Below the pieces are notes generated by a model that was not told the DNA's origin, made no database searches, and saw only the letters and a program-made list of their open reading frames with translations. This document shows positions 44,928-57,344 of a stretch of DNA of 64,000 nucleotides, one piece after another; the stretch's first letter is position 1, and the number at the start of each line of letters is the position of its first letter. The stretch is from Gnetum montanum. Lineage: Eukaryota; Streptophyta; Gnetopsida; Gnetales; Gnetaceae. The stretch covers positions 451,364 through 515,363 of the forward strand of contig MNCI01030933.1 in assembly GCA_015680685.1 (NCBI GenBank), given 5' to 3'. The position numbers and the translations under genes are program-made.

Positions 44928-46083
44928 TCATGATTCTGTTGTGACTGCAGGGGGAAGCATGGACTGGAAGTGGGACTATCTTCAACAAGGATGAATACAC
45001 AATGCAGACTATTCATGATCATTGGATCTTCTCTCTCACCCTTCAGTTGTCATTTTTATCCAAGGTGTTCACTTCTCTTATCATGAACACCCAATTTTGT
45101 AAAGATTATAACTTTGTACACTTGGGCACTCAAATTCTATTTGTTCCATCTGAGTTAGTTTGTATGTCAATCAATAATCCCATACCTACCCAATATTTTG
45201 TACAAAATTTATTCCTCCTCTTCTTCACTTGAGGACAAGTTTTTATTCAGTCATGGAGATATGATGAATCACATTTTTGCATGCTTTGACGTTAGGTATC
45301 TAATGTCAAAGCTAAGACATGATGTTAGATATTTGATATCATGGGGTATACATCAACCTATAAATATAGCACCTAGGCTCTCGATTTGGCATAAGTTTTT
45401 GTTAGTTTTTAGTCAGAGTAGTGAAGCTCTTGCAATTTATTCTCTCTAGAGTTAGAATATTTTTTGAGTGCATGCAGAAGGAGTTTAAGTGTATACAATT
45501 CTTTATTCAAAAATTGATGTACCTGAGCACAGTAATGTGATGTTAATAAAAACAAACTCTTTTGAAAATCCTTGCAACACTGAGAATAGATTAATGTTTC
45601 TTTTAATGCACTTTACTTTATTGGATTTCAATTAAGCAATTAATTTTTAGTTGTTAATGAACACAAGAACAACCACTTTGAGCATACATATAGCACTTGG
45701 TAACCTAGCAATGCTTAATGTTTGGTGGCCCAGTAGCATTATGTCTTCAAGATGTGTCTAGGAAAGTGGGACGATTACTTGTGTTAGACTAGCTAGGCAA
45801 TAGATGAATTAGATATTAAATTACTTTACCTTCATTTTTTTTGTAGGCAATCAAAATGATAAAACATAAAATAAGAGCAATCATGTATCTCAATTACACT
45901 TAAACGATACCCTTGAGCTTCACAAGTGTAGTTGGGAAGCTAATGAATGTTCTCAACACCCATCTCACTTCCTAGAAGAACTAGTGTACTAGAGAACTAT
46001 AGCTTCACGAAATTCAATTAGATCACACATTAATGCCTTAGTGATTCATATGGTTGCACGTAGGGGTACCTTGCCACTCATCA
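44928..46083 (+). mobile_element. Ty3 element C: end of spacer and 3' LTR
   Basis: 44928-45261 matches the distal spacer (TGAACACCCAATTTTG, CCCATACCTACCCAATATTTTGTA) and ends in the tract TCATGGAGATA. The LTR at 45262-46083 begins TGATGAATCACATTTTTGCATG, has a TATA box CCTATAAATATAG near 45358 and ends GCCACTCATCA. It is the most divergent LTR of the plus set. The 5' part of the element is absent: the left edge meets truncated A2 head to head. Confidence 0.8.
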
Positions 46084-47159
46084 TTAGACATGGGCCACCC
46101 AAACCATAGCATCTTATTTAATCAAAATCTAAATATATAATTTTATTATTTTAACTACATATATATATATATGATTAAAATCCCATTCCCAATCTTCTCA
46201 CAAGGTCAAAGTAAAAGGATGTAGACTACTTTAAGCATGCGACTTATACCAAACTTAATGAGGAGGACAAGCTCAAGTCAAATCATAGCAAGCCACAACT
46301 TTTGGATTTTTCCTTATTTTTTCTAAATAATTGAGAAATGGACTCATAAGGGGAAATAATGGTTAGGATGAGGATTGCTACCAAACCCCATCACACTCAA
46401 GAACTTATTACACTACCAATGAACATGGTCCTCATTTCATTACTTCTTTTTGTATATTTTTTAGGAAACTTTGTTAATGGTGTACTACATTCTTGAGGTA
46501 GGAATTCTAACATGAGTTTAGTCAATTAGCTGCATTGCCAAAGAACATGGTCCTTTCAAAACTTTGCCCATTATGTAGTTCAACCCTTTTGTATGTCCCT
46601 TTGATTACAATTTGATGGCATCATAGTATGTCACTTGGGTAGCTAAGGATTTTCAAGTGGAGATGAACACACTTCAACCTATTGTTCATAGGACAACCAT
46701 GGATCATCGCACCTAAGAGGTGGGGCTTATCAGAGGGAAATATGGAGTTTTCCAAGGTTACATAGTTATTATGGATAATCATTCTCCAACATCACATGTC
46801 CTACGCTCACATGATCATGATGATAACATGATAAGTTAGTATAAATCTCATGCTTCATAATCCAACATAACAAATAGACTAAAACCTTGGAATCGATTGG
46901 GAAGAATCATAACATTATTAAAATATATAATATAAAGTAGACTTCATGTAATTATGATAATATATATTATATTATACTTACATTATTTTCCAATGGTGTT
47001 ATGATGACCCAACATCTAGTAACTCAAACAACCATAATGATTATTAAAATCATGTGAAGAACATGAATCAAACCAAACCAATATATGCTAAGAAAAAGAC
47101 AAAGCAAGGAAAAAATTCGAATGCAACTATATATAAATGAAATGCAAAGCGAAGGGTAA
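46084..47159. other. AT-rich DNA without recognisable genes
   Basis: About 1.1 kb including an (AT)n run near 46160-46175 and the AT-rich segment 46905-46990. It may be the LTR or 3' non-coding part of the Tat-like element to its right, but no LTR edges are visible. Confidence 0.3.
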
Positions 47160-47830
47160 GAAAACATGCAACTAAGAATATACAAGTTGTCCAAGTGAGG
47201 CACTTGAGTAGAAATTCTTTAAATGAAATGCATTAAAATTCCTATGCAACCAATGTCCTTACAAATCAACAATTTTGTACACATTGGGACCAATGATGTC
47301 TACAATTTAGAATGTATCTAACCACATAGGGAAAAACCTAGTTTGAGGGCTAGTTTGACCAGATGCTCTACCTCTTTCCAGGACTAGGTCTCCTATCTTA
47401 AAGACTTCACCAACATACTTCCTATTAAGACCTCATTTAATAATTTCTTCATAATTATGATCAAGACATAATCTTAAATTTTTTGTTCGTTTTCTATTTC
47501 ATGAGGTACATTAAGGACCATAATAGGGTTTTTCCCATTTTATTAACCTTGTGTATTGTCACCATATAACGCTAAGAATTGAGGAAAATTCTTCTTAGAA
47601 TGTTACCTCATGTTATGAAGATGACAATAATAATTGTTGATTGATGCACTTGGATTTTCCAGTTGTATAGGACCTTTGTTATTGTTTCTCTTTAGCTCAA
47701 CCACTTCATTGGAAAGGTTCTACAATGAAGTCAATATCTGGATCATTTGGTTTTGGGTTTGAGTTGGGGATTCAATAGGATTAGATGTCCCATTTGGGTT
47801 TATTTGGCACGCTCCTTGTGAGAGTGTAGG
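47160..47830 (-). pseudogene. Ty3-like deletion remnant: gag knuckle joined to integrase C-terminus
   Basis: Read from 47830 down: ESPTQTQNQMIQILTSL-NLSNEVVELKR, then CHLHNMR-HSKKNFPQFLAL (a CxxH-x4-H-x4-C knuckle with the final Cys as Phe, near 47590-47620). Shortly afterwards comes an integrase C-terminal part, EVFKIGDLVLERGRASGQTS, FFPMWLD and IVDIIGPNVYKIVDL, ending FNAFHLK-FY (47430-47190). Protease, RT and integrase core are missing between them. It belongs to a different family from A1. Confidence 0.5.
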
Positions 47831-47857
47831 TGCATCAATGAGGACCTCTAAAAGAGG

Positions 47858-48652
47858 GTGAAAAAACTTGAGAAAGAGAAGGCCAGTGAAGTCATTGAGT
47901 TTGAGTACCTTCAATCTAGGAATGAATTTTTATTGGCCCATGACACTCACGATGGTAATTGAAGTATGGCTATTATTGACTATGCAAGATGCTTGATATC
48001 CATACTGAGAAAGAACGAGGCCACTTGTGAGATTATTGAACAATGCATGTAGATGGACCTTCTGGCCCAGAAGAACCAAGATTGGAATGATTATAGTGCA
48101 AAGGTGTACGAATGGGGGTAGGCACAAAAGAACCATAAGCACATGTACAAAATGGAATGTGCGACCTATCATAAACAATATCGAGATTCTTCCATTGAGT
48201 TGCATACCATTAAGCTATTCCTCGATGTCGTTCGCGCTTCTAGGGCCTACAATAATTTCATGCAACAAGTGGTGGTCAGTGAGTCTCTTGAAAGGGAAAT
48301 GACCTCACCTTCTAGGGAAACCACCACTACCACCTTTTCTCCAGGGCCACCTAGATGGATAGCTTTGGAAAAATGAAACGTTGCGGCAAGCGTTGATCTA
48401 GGGGAGGCAAATTGGGCCAACCTCACTAAGGAAGAGATCCTACAATGTCTAATGGCTGGAATGAATAAGATACCCTCTGAAATGGATGCAGGGCCATCTT
48501 GGGTTAGTCATTCTTTATTGTGTCACTATTTATTTTATGAGATCCTTGTTGTTGTTTTGATTTATTATTTTATTTTTTGTCTTGTGCAAGATCCAAATGG
48601 AGGTGTAGGACCTAGTGGACTAGGAAATGGTGATGCTAACAAAGACTTGTAG
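47858..48652 (+). pseudogene. Opposite-strand coiled-coil reading frame, interrupted by four stops
   Basis: One frame runs about 265 codons from 47858: KKLEKEKASEVIEFEYLQSRNEF, then AIIDYARCLISILRKNEAT, CATYHKQYRDSSIELHTIKLFLDVVRASRAY and SLEREMTSPSRE. It then becomes Thr/Pro-rich (TTTTTFSPGPP), reads NLTKEEILQCLMAGMNKIPSEMDAGPSW and ends GNGDANKDL. The stops at 47960, 48050, 48116 and 48374 each become CGA or CAG by one C-to-T reversal. The T-rich hydrophobic part at 48501-48590 begins GTTAGT and may be an intron. The heptad-rich helices suggest a coiled coil. I do not recognise the family. It lies opposite to the surrounding gag and integrase. Confidence 0.5.
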
Positions 48653-48937
48653 TGTGGCAGAAATTTAATTTTTTGTGATCATTATTGTATGGATTGAAAT
48701 TGAATGAAAAGAATAGTGTGAAATAATTATTTTAATTCGGTAAATCTATTATTTATTTATTTTTTATTAATGTGTTTGGGCCCCTTGAGGGCCTCTTATT
48801 TTAGTTTTCAAACATTTCAGGCCATAGTAATAGTTTAAGGTCATTTCAGGCCATTGCTTAAAAAAATTTTATTTTTGTCTATTTTTTGAAAAGTGGAGTT
48901 GCCAGTTTTAGGCCTTAGTGCATCACGATGGTAGTTT

Positions 48938-49240
48938 AAGGCCATTCCGAGCCATTACTAGCTTTAGGTAGTTCTGGGCTATGGTGCTAGTTTAAGGCCA
49001 TCCTAGGCCATGGCAATGGTTTAAGGCCATTTCTGCCATGGAAATATATTAAGGCCATTTCAGGCCATGGCAATAGTTTAAGGCCATTTTAGGCCATGGG
49101 AATTGTTTAAGGCCATTTTGGGCCATGGAAATAGTTTAAGGCCATTTCAGGCCATGGCAATAGTTTAAGGCCATTTTAGGCCATGGCAATAGTTTAAGGC
49201 CATTTTGGCCATGACAATAGTTTAAGGCCATTTCAGGCTG
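48938..49240. repeat. 29-bp minisatellite
   Basis: About ten diverged tandem units of consensus GTTTAAGGCCATTTCAGG + CCATGGCAATA. GGCCATGG-type words recur throughout. Scattered extra units lie at 48825-48860, outside the main array. Confidence 0.9.
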
Positions 49241-49249
49241 GGCAGTAGA

Positions 49250-49465
49250 TAATCAATGTGAGCAACAGCCATGATGTAAATAGTGGACAGAATATAAATA
49301 GTAGACACAATGTGAACGTGAATAGTAGACATGATGTAAACAATTAAAACAATGTAAATAGTGATTATGATGCTAAAAGATGAACATAATGCAAATAGTG
49401 AATGTGACGCTAAAATTAAGACATAATGTAAATAGTGAACATGATGCTAAAATTAAGACGGAAGG
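49250..49465. repeat. Degenerate array of short (about 18-bp) units
   Basis: Units resembling ACATGATGTAAATAGTGA and GATGCTAAAATTAAGAC alternate from 49265 to 49460, next to the 29-bp array. Confidence 0.75.
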
Positions 49466-49519
49466 AGATAAAAAAATGTTAAATCCAAGCATTTATGAAA
49501 TTGAATTAAAGGTAGTGTC

Positions 49520-50700
49520 TAATTACGTAGTTTTTTCCTCACCCATCGTGGGCTAGGAAAAGCATATGGCCAAGAGGCTTTGTTGTGGTATTCTTCTATG
49601 TCATTGTCTACTGTTTGAAAAGGCAACTCAGCCCATGTAGCTTCTATATTTGATTCAACATTTTTGGCTAGCTCATCAATTAAGAAAATGGTTTCAATAT
49701 GAACAAACGCTTCATTCTCAGAGATTACTATCTCTAAACCCTACTCAATGTCAATGTTGTTTATGGCTTGAGCAACCATTTTGTCACTGTAGATCACCAC
49801 TTCCCCACTCACATAGGGTAGGTGGATCTCTTGATGTATCAATGAACACTGCATTTGTGGGGAACTAGTCCACTACCAAAAAGTTAATGTACATAGATCC
49901 CTTTATCACCACATGTGCCCCATTGAATGATTTTAGGAAAGAAGTTATTGTGGGTTTGATTTGATCAACCAAGCATAATTTTTCCACTATGGGAAATGGA
50001 ATGACATTGGTAGTAGCCCTATCATCAATGTGTATCCTTCAGATCTTGTCTTGGCCAACCAAAATTGTGATGAACATGGGTGCCATCGCCACCTGACCCT
50101 TTTTAGGGTCATCCTTAATGGACTTATCATGAAATTTCAACTAAGCTGGCCATGGTTCTTTAGTCATAGAGGGAAACATGACAACATGGATTGCTTTCTC
50201 TTCAGCTGATATGTTTTTGTCAACTAGGATAGATTCTAACATGCGAACCATGGCCTCACGATGCATTTTGGAAGTCATTATCAAGCCATATAGGCTTAAA
50301 GTTGTGTTTTTATACTTTAGGGCTTGTTTAACTTGTGTAAGGTCATTGAGAAAGTCTTTCTTGCCATCTTTTTATTTGCTAACCCTTTGCTCCTCTATTC
50401 GTCCTAGAAGATGAATCTCCCGAGGGGGAGTGGTTTTGGACTAGCTAACCAACTTTTTTGGCTTAACAGGCATCGATTGTATATGTACACTACCACTAGA
50501 AATTGATGATGAAGAGGTCATGGGGATTGCAGACAAGGGGGTAGACTTAGGAGGACCTAGCATAGTGTGTTCCCTAGCCATATTATTTGTTGAACATTCT
50601 TCACACTTTTTTGGACAAGGAGGTTGTGGTGCAGTTTTTGTTGCCTAGCTTTACATCATAGAGGAGCTTGGATGTTTTGGCATCTTAATGAAAAATGGTG
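49520..50700 (-). pseudogene. Tat/Ogre-like element: protease and pre-RT region
   Basis: Read from 50700 down: a linker, then MTSKMHREAMVRMLESILVDKNISAEEKAIHVVMF, MAPMFITILVGQDKI and the protease-like DDRATTNVIPFPIVEKL (about 50010). The last resembles DGGAxxNVMPxxxxxKL of plant Ty3 proteases, with catalytic G decayed. SFLKSFNGAHVVIKG follows, then a pre-RT stretch with SDKMVAQAINNID and AFVHIETIFLIDELAKN down to 49530. No RT follows, because the tandem arrays begin. Stops are scattered. Confidence 0.65.
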
Positions 50701-50701
50701 C

Positions 50702-52700
50702 CTATTGTGCTAGCACAGGTAGCAGTGCAATTCTAAGCACAAAGGGTGAGGTGGATGTCTGATGAGGAACTTTAAGAACAAATGGGTCTTGCAATGTTGT
50801 TGTTGTTGGTGTTTCTACATTACGAGGAGGCACACATACCATGAATGGTTGCTGTGGTGGTTCTAGATTGTTGTCAATGCCAATGACATTGATGGTGTAC
50901 ATCGCATTGTTAGCATTTAGGGGATCTTTGTAAGCATGCATGGACAAGTTTTCGGGGTGGATGGGACTACTCTCATCCAAGACCAATTTTCCCAGATCTA
51001 TCATGCATTGTATATCATCTTTCAGTGCTAGGCAGTAGTTCGTATCATGCCCGCATAGTTGATGATAGTGACAGAAATATTCTAACCTAAAATTTTTAGG
51101 CACTAGTGGTTCATTAGGCATAGCCAAAAAGGGGTTCCATAGAACTTCACAATACCTTTCATGGCATTTTATTTCCTCCTCCGACATCCATTTGTGTTGT
51201 ATACACCCAACTCCCAATAGTTGCTTCAAACATTTTGAAGGCTTAATGGGTAAGCAAGTATACTTGGAGGGATCTTTGCCTTCCAAGTTGGACATCAGCT
51301 AGGTTGGCACCGCAGGTGTTGATGTTGAGGACTGTCCTATGTTACTGGAGTCAAGTGTGACATTAGAGAGAGAGTTGGGTGTTGTAATAGCCTTTTTGTT
51401 GTTGTTGTTGTTGGACTTAGTTTCCTTGGCCATAGTAGCCACTATTGTTGTTGCAGCCTTGTCGTTTTCTTTGTCTTTCTTAATGTGTGCATTTTTATAG
51501 GTGACATAGGCTGGGTCCCTACTGGCCTTGGCTACATCCTAAATGCTCTTAGTCTAAGAAAAGTTTGGGCTGAGGGAACGCAGGGTGAGGTAGTAGAGTT
51601 TAGACTTAATAAATTCATTTAACGCTCCCTTAAAAATGGCCAACAAGTAGGCCTTCGCAATTAGCTTGCATATTCGTTCAAGGTTACACTCCATTACTGC
51701 ATGAATCTTTGCGTAGATTCTACCAAGTCTTACTTAACACTCATGAGCTAGTTTAGAGTGACTTCTGATTTCAAGTTGTACTTGAAGAGGGTCATGAACT
51801 AACTTAGCAGCTCCTCAAAGGTTGAGATGGAGGTGCGTGGAAGCACACGGTACCAGTCTAAAGCTTTGCCTATTAGGGACATGACAAAGACATGAATGAT
51901 GGTGGTGAGGCCATGGTTGTAATAGTAAGGATTAAGACCTAAATGTTACTAAGTGCACATTTGGTTCACCCTCCCTTTTGTACTTTGTAAATTGAGGGAG
52001 TGGCACCCTAGCGGGTAGTGTGAGAATGGAGACAGCTGGACTGATTGGGTCATCATGGTAGAAGTTCATGAATTAAATGGTTTTGGAACCGATGGCCTTA
52101 AGTTGTTTGATTTCTTTAGTGAGGGTTTGGATGAGTTGGAAAGCTTGATCCAGACATAGGGACGTTGCAGATGGTTGTAAGGTTGCCTAAGTAGCCATCA
52201 TGGGTGATGTTGTTGGGGCGGTGGCTTGTCCCATGGGAGGTGTTGTCAGGGCCACTCCAATAAGTGGTGCTTCCTAGGCAGTCCACCACCTAGTGGGTGG
52301 TGCTGTTGAGGCGGCAGCCGTTGGTGGTGCCATGGGGTTGGCTACTTGCCCTGTTGGCAGGGTGGTCCATAGCCCTGTGTTTGGTTGCACCACCTGTGAG
52401 ACTTGGTACGCTTGGGGTCGGACATAATGTGACGTTTGAGAGGGTTTCATAGTAGGGAGAGGAGTGGTTGGCGTTCACCACGTGATTGAGAGTGGGTCTA
52501 CTACTAGTTGTGGGATGAATGTAGACGAGGGAATAGGAGCAAAACTCACATGCAATTGTGACATAGGCACAATGTGCACATATGGTAGCATAGCCATGAC
52601 TGATGTTGGGGACGATGCTGAAACAGAATCGGAAGGAAGCGTGACTGGAAACAAAGTTGAAGGGCCTATGTGTTAGTACGTTGAAAACATGGGATGGTTG
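50702..52700 (-). pseudogene. Tat/Ogre-like element: gag
   Basis: The best-kept part is a 197-codon stretch (51295-50702). It contains LGVGCIQHKWMSEEEIKCHERYCE, then CHYHQLCGHDTNYCLALKDDIQCMIDLGKL, the C-x2-H-x4-GH-x4-C-x2-LK...I-x2-L motif typical of plant Ty3 gag C-termini. Upstream (52200-51300) a decayed capsid region carries LPARVPLPQFTKYKREGEPNVHL and helices ending FIKSKLYYLTLRSLSP. The N-terminus is Ala/Pro/Thr-rich (52480-52200). The gag is of a different lineage from A1-E. Confidence 0.75.
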
Positions 52701-55700
52701 CCTATTACTGAGTAGGGTGTGGGATATGGTAGGGTTGTGGGGACAATGAAGGGGAAAGAAGAGAAGAACAAGTTTGATCGGAAGATAGTAGTGGAAGGGG
52801 TAGCCATGATATAGACTTGGCCACCACCTTCGGAGTGGCAGTCCAACTCCTCTTGCCCATCCTAAAATGCCTCATCATAGTGGGAAACTATGTCATGTTT
52901 CTAGACCTACTCACTTGCATCAGTTGGTTTAACACCCATTTATACGCTTTAGTTAGTGAGATGGTGACATCAAGACTAGGGATGAACTCCCTCTTGTTTC
53001 AATGGAGGAACTTGAAGTTACATTAATCCTTAACTTCCTGGTGGTCTAAGGGTAGATTCGCTTCAAATTTTGCATAGAGGAAATCATATCACTTGGCATC
53101 TTGTGCAAAATGCTTGGATGATAGGTGTTGTAGCCTAAGCAACTATCGTTGTATCAACACTAGGCTAGGTGGCCACTTGGGGCCTACCATATTTTGAACA
53201 AAGTAGGCACCTCCAAGTGTGAAGTGGGAATAACAGTGGTAACAGGATTCATTTTTTGTTGTAAAATGGGTAGAAATAGTCAGGGTGTGTATAGATAATA
53301 GTCACAAATAACGTGTTATTACATTGAGTGGTTGTAGTTGCGAACTGTAGGTGAGGAGGCTAAAATTGGGTACGCTGAGAAGTGTCAAAAATTGGTTTCC
53401 TTCACTGTTACACCTGCTATGCTAAGCAAGACTACTATGCTGCAGAGGGTGCAAGCTATGTAACACAATGGGTAGTGTACCATGATGGGTAATGTAGCAC
53501 AGTAAAGGGATGTTACACAGTCAGCATATCACATTGGTTGGGTCACTACGCCACATAGGACGTAGGTAGCATAGTGTAGTTAATAGAGTGAACATGGTAT
53601 AGTAAGCGGTTGGAGGCATTCATCCTGCAAGGTCGAGAGGAACCATCATTGCGACCAGTATACACAACCACATGCATAGAAAAGCACAAGGATGTCACTT
53701 CTATGCTAGTAGGCAGTAGGGTATAGATAGCATGTAGGATTACCCATGATGCATAGAAAGGGCATAAAGAGATCCTCCTTCTAGTGCCAAAAACTATAGC
53801 AATAAAAAACATTGGTGGATGGAACACCAAGAGGTTATGGGACGTACAACCTAACCCTAGATTCATGTGAGGGCCATGTTGGAGAAAAATGAAAGCATGG
53901 TGCTCTGAATGGTCTAGTCAATCAAACAGGGACTTAGTCAATGTATAATAACCTTTCGTAAAAAATTGTTTTAATGATATTACGTACAACATAAGTGATA
54001 AACGTAAACTGATAAGCAATGATGCAAAATATGGTGATAGAAAAATGAAGTAAAATAGGCTTGAGTGAGAGAGTGCACCACCCCAAAATCAAGGGATCTG
54101 ATCTTTGTTTGGCTAGAGAAGGTGTACAACTGATGTGCAGTGTGGATTGGCATAGCTTACAATGAAGCAGTATGGTCAAGGCTCCTTGAACTACTATCAA
54201 TAACTTGCTAACAGGAACAGGTGAGCCAGTGTTTGCTAGGCTAGAAGAAATCTGGAAAGTGCTGCTACTAGGATTTGTTGTTTGTCAACCCTCTGCTTGC
54301 CAATCTCTTTGCCAAAGCTAATTGCCAGAAAGCTAAAATGTCAAAATGTTGATCTTCGAAGCCGACCACAAAGAAGATGATTCTCAAAGCCAACCCTTTG
54401 AACATTGTTCATTAGGGTACTTATAGAGCTAGAAGTGGAGGAGAAACATGGTTTGGATGCCATGTGTCTTGGGTCCCACAGAGTGCAAACATGACTGTGC
54501 CATGCTGCTATGTGTTGCTATGCTGCATTTTCACACTGGTGTGCTACACTATAGTGTGATGTTGAATGTAAAACCTGTTGTGCTGTGACCATACCATTCA
54601 AGATGCATGTGCCAAATCCATTGAATTGCCATGTTTATTATAAAGAATGCCAACAATGAATGCAAAGTGGAGCCTGTGCTCTAGCACTACATCTTCCCTA
54701 TTCTTGCGAGTAAGGTCAAGCATAGGGACAACTTTGGGGATAACTAGGGGATGCAAAACAAAGCAAACTTACTGATCCTTCTCTGTTGAAAAGATGCTGG
54801 GATGGGAGTGACCACTACCAAAAAGTTCTGGAGTTAATCGGAGACATCTTGATGCTTCCACATGAATGTTACCCTAGTTACACTGCCCAACACATTAGTG
54901 TAGCATAAACACCTACACGCTACACTACCTAGCATAGCCACCAGTATTGAGAGAAATTTTTCTGGAAAGTCGAAGATACCTTTCTAAGGCCTGGCTAGGC
55001 AAGCAACTTCTATAATTGACAACCCTACCATCTATGCTGAAAGGTCCTGGGACCTATAGATTTCATCCTTGGGATACTTCCATGCTTTGTGTCTCCACTA
55101 CACTGTGTAATGTAGCACAACGTAGTAGCCAATGTGACATGCATACTTGCTTGATTTACAATGCTTTATTTAGAAACTTTGCTTGGGGCCAAAGGACAAA
55201 GTCTGATAGGTAGTCTTGGAGGTCAGAGTATGGTCAAGTGGAATTCTTTTGCTGGAACCACTTGGAAAAGAACCTTGGTGCTTTCTGACCTTGCTACGCT
55301 ATGCTATGCTGCATAGTGTAGCATAACGTAGCACCCTATGTTACTTAGCACCCTATGTTACTTGGGATTCTGACTCATTTTGCAAACATTTTGTCACGGG
55401 ATGATAATCATGTCTTGGCGTGATGGCAAAACAAGCATGCTTGATGGTTAAGGTAGGAGGAAATATGTTCACTTCGCTAAAATTAATCTGTGCAGAAGCA
55501 TTGCCACAATAGAACCACACTATGTTGTGCTACACTGGGTAGCGTACCACGATGTAGCACTCAAATGAAGAGGAATTTTGATAAAATTTGCCACATTTTT
55601 GCTGCATCATGTTGCTTATGCATTAAGGATGAAGTGGGGCAGATATCCCGAAGAACTGAGTCGTTCTCAATCTACATCTTAGGTTCTTGATCAGTCTTCT

Positions 55701-56129
55701 CAAGTCCTGCTACACTATGCAGTGTAGCAGGTCTCACAATTAGAAAACTTGTTAAAATATTTCACTCATCTTGAACACTTTCAACAACTCCTAGCATGGT
55801 CCTTGGGTGGACCATCAGCTGGGTCAAGCATCCAGCTAGACAAGCTAGAGGGTGTAGCAAGCCTGTTAGCCTAGAAGATAGAAAATTTGTCAAACTATTC
55901 GATCTACCCCTAGTGCCTCTTTAATGAAAACTATCCTTGTGGCTAGGTGCCACATTGATTATGCTATAGAGGGTAGTAGGAAAACTCGAAAGTAACTTTG
56001 TAGGCATTAGGACTTCTGGGGTGCCATGTCATCTACACAATCCAATGTGACACCATTCTTGCAAAGATCCTTGCCCAAATTTTCGGATAGTGTTGAATTA
56101 TTAGAGTCTTGAAATTTATGGTGTTTAAC
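52701..56129. other. Non-coding region with recurrent hairpin words
   Basis: About 3.4 kb upstream of the gag (probably its leader and LTR). From 53400 to 55760 the words TGCTACACT, AGTGTAGCA, GTAGCATAACGTAGC and CACGATGTAGCAC recur as imperfect inverted repeats, at about 53420-53510, 54490-54560, 54875-54950, 55095, 55290-55360, 55520-55560 and 55706-55731. The last is a perfect 11-bp stem (CCTGCTACACT) with a 4-base loop. No reading frame has recognisable motifs. Confidence 0.5.
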
Positions 56130-57344
56130 TAGGAATGTCATTTAGAAGCAAGAGTTAAGAACTTACCCACAAGAATTCACAAAAGAAAAATAATGCATCA
56201 ACGCAGAATGGACTAATGATAAAACTAGCAATGAGGTAGAAAAATGAGAAGAAAGATGGAGAGGAGAGAATGGAATGGAATCCCAAGAACAAGGTTGTGT
56301 AAAGTCCCTTGTGTATTTCATGGTTAATGTGACTGATTAGAACTCATCCCAAATCCAGACTTAAGCAAACCACATCTAGTGACCTCACATCAACACACTT
56401 GACCAATCCATCCACTTGAAGCAACAAGAATGCTTCCTCAAAGAGTCACCACCATTCTGAGGAGAGTGAGATGGAGAAGAAAGAAGTGAGGAAGGGCCTT
56501 AGTTAGAGGGAACCTTCAAGCATGGATAACATGTCTTTGTAGTTTCATAACTAGTGCTTGTAGCCTTTTTATTTGGTCTAAGGGGTGTGCTTTAAATTCC
56601 CATGTTGTTTTTTTCTTTTTGAATAGGAACCACACCATGCAAAGACCCATGCATTTTTTTTACATTTATTTTGTCCAAGGGATGTGCTTTGAATTCTCAC
56701 TTTTCTCCTTTCTTTTCTCTTTTTTTTTTCCTTTTTTGTTATTGTTGTTGTTGTTGTTGTTTTTTTTTTTTTGTGAGAACCACACCATGCAAAGACTTAT
56801 TTTTATTCACTTAGCTTCCTGATTTTTGAACAATGTCAAAATGGCAAAAAACCCAAGAAAAAGCATCCAAGCACCCAAGAGAATGGCCATCACAAATGCA
56901 TCAAATCCCCTTAAAGTCACACCCTGTTCATCCTTTGAGTCTTTTCTTGATTTGAAAAGTACCAAGCCACCAATTCATTAAAATTTTACTTAGAAAAAAG
57001 GGACTATATAGTTCCAAGCCAAAGGATACCATAGAGTTGTATGGATGAGTGGATGGCATGGATTCATTACTTATTTTACCAAAAGAACCATATCTTAATA
57101 TTAGCATAATAATTCAAAGGCAAAAACCAAACATTAGTAATCAATATGATATTATTCAATCCACCATCATGAGCACTTATTGGATGATGAATAAAAGCAA
57201 TCAAGCAAACAAAGAAATAGTAAAAATATGAACGATGGTGTAAAACAAAAATAAGAAAAGTTGAAAGAATGTGTAAAATAAAAAATGTGTAAAAAAAATT
57301 CAAAAATAACTAAGGGCCTAGAACAGTTAGCATAGGTGCCATCT
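56130..57344 (-). mobile_element. Ty3 D: partial pol-to-LTR spacer
   Basis: Collinear with the proximal part of the A1 spacer (TTAAGAACTTACCCACAAGA at 56157; GGAATGGAATCCCAA near 56273). It includes T-rich and (TTG)n runs at 56700-56772. The distal 0.9 kb and the 3' LTR are missing. The internal purine tract is at about 57340-57352 (minus strand GTGGGGGAGATGG). Confidence 0.75.

Noticed and set aside
48938-49240. CRISPR-like array
   Set aside because: Units are directly tandem without unique spacers, and the context is a plant retroelement.
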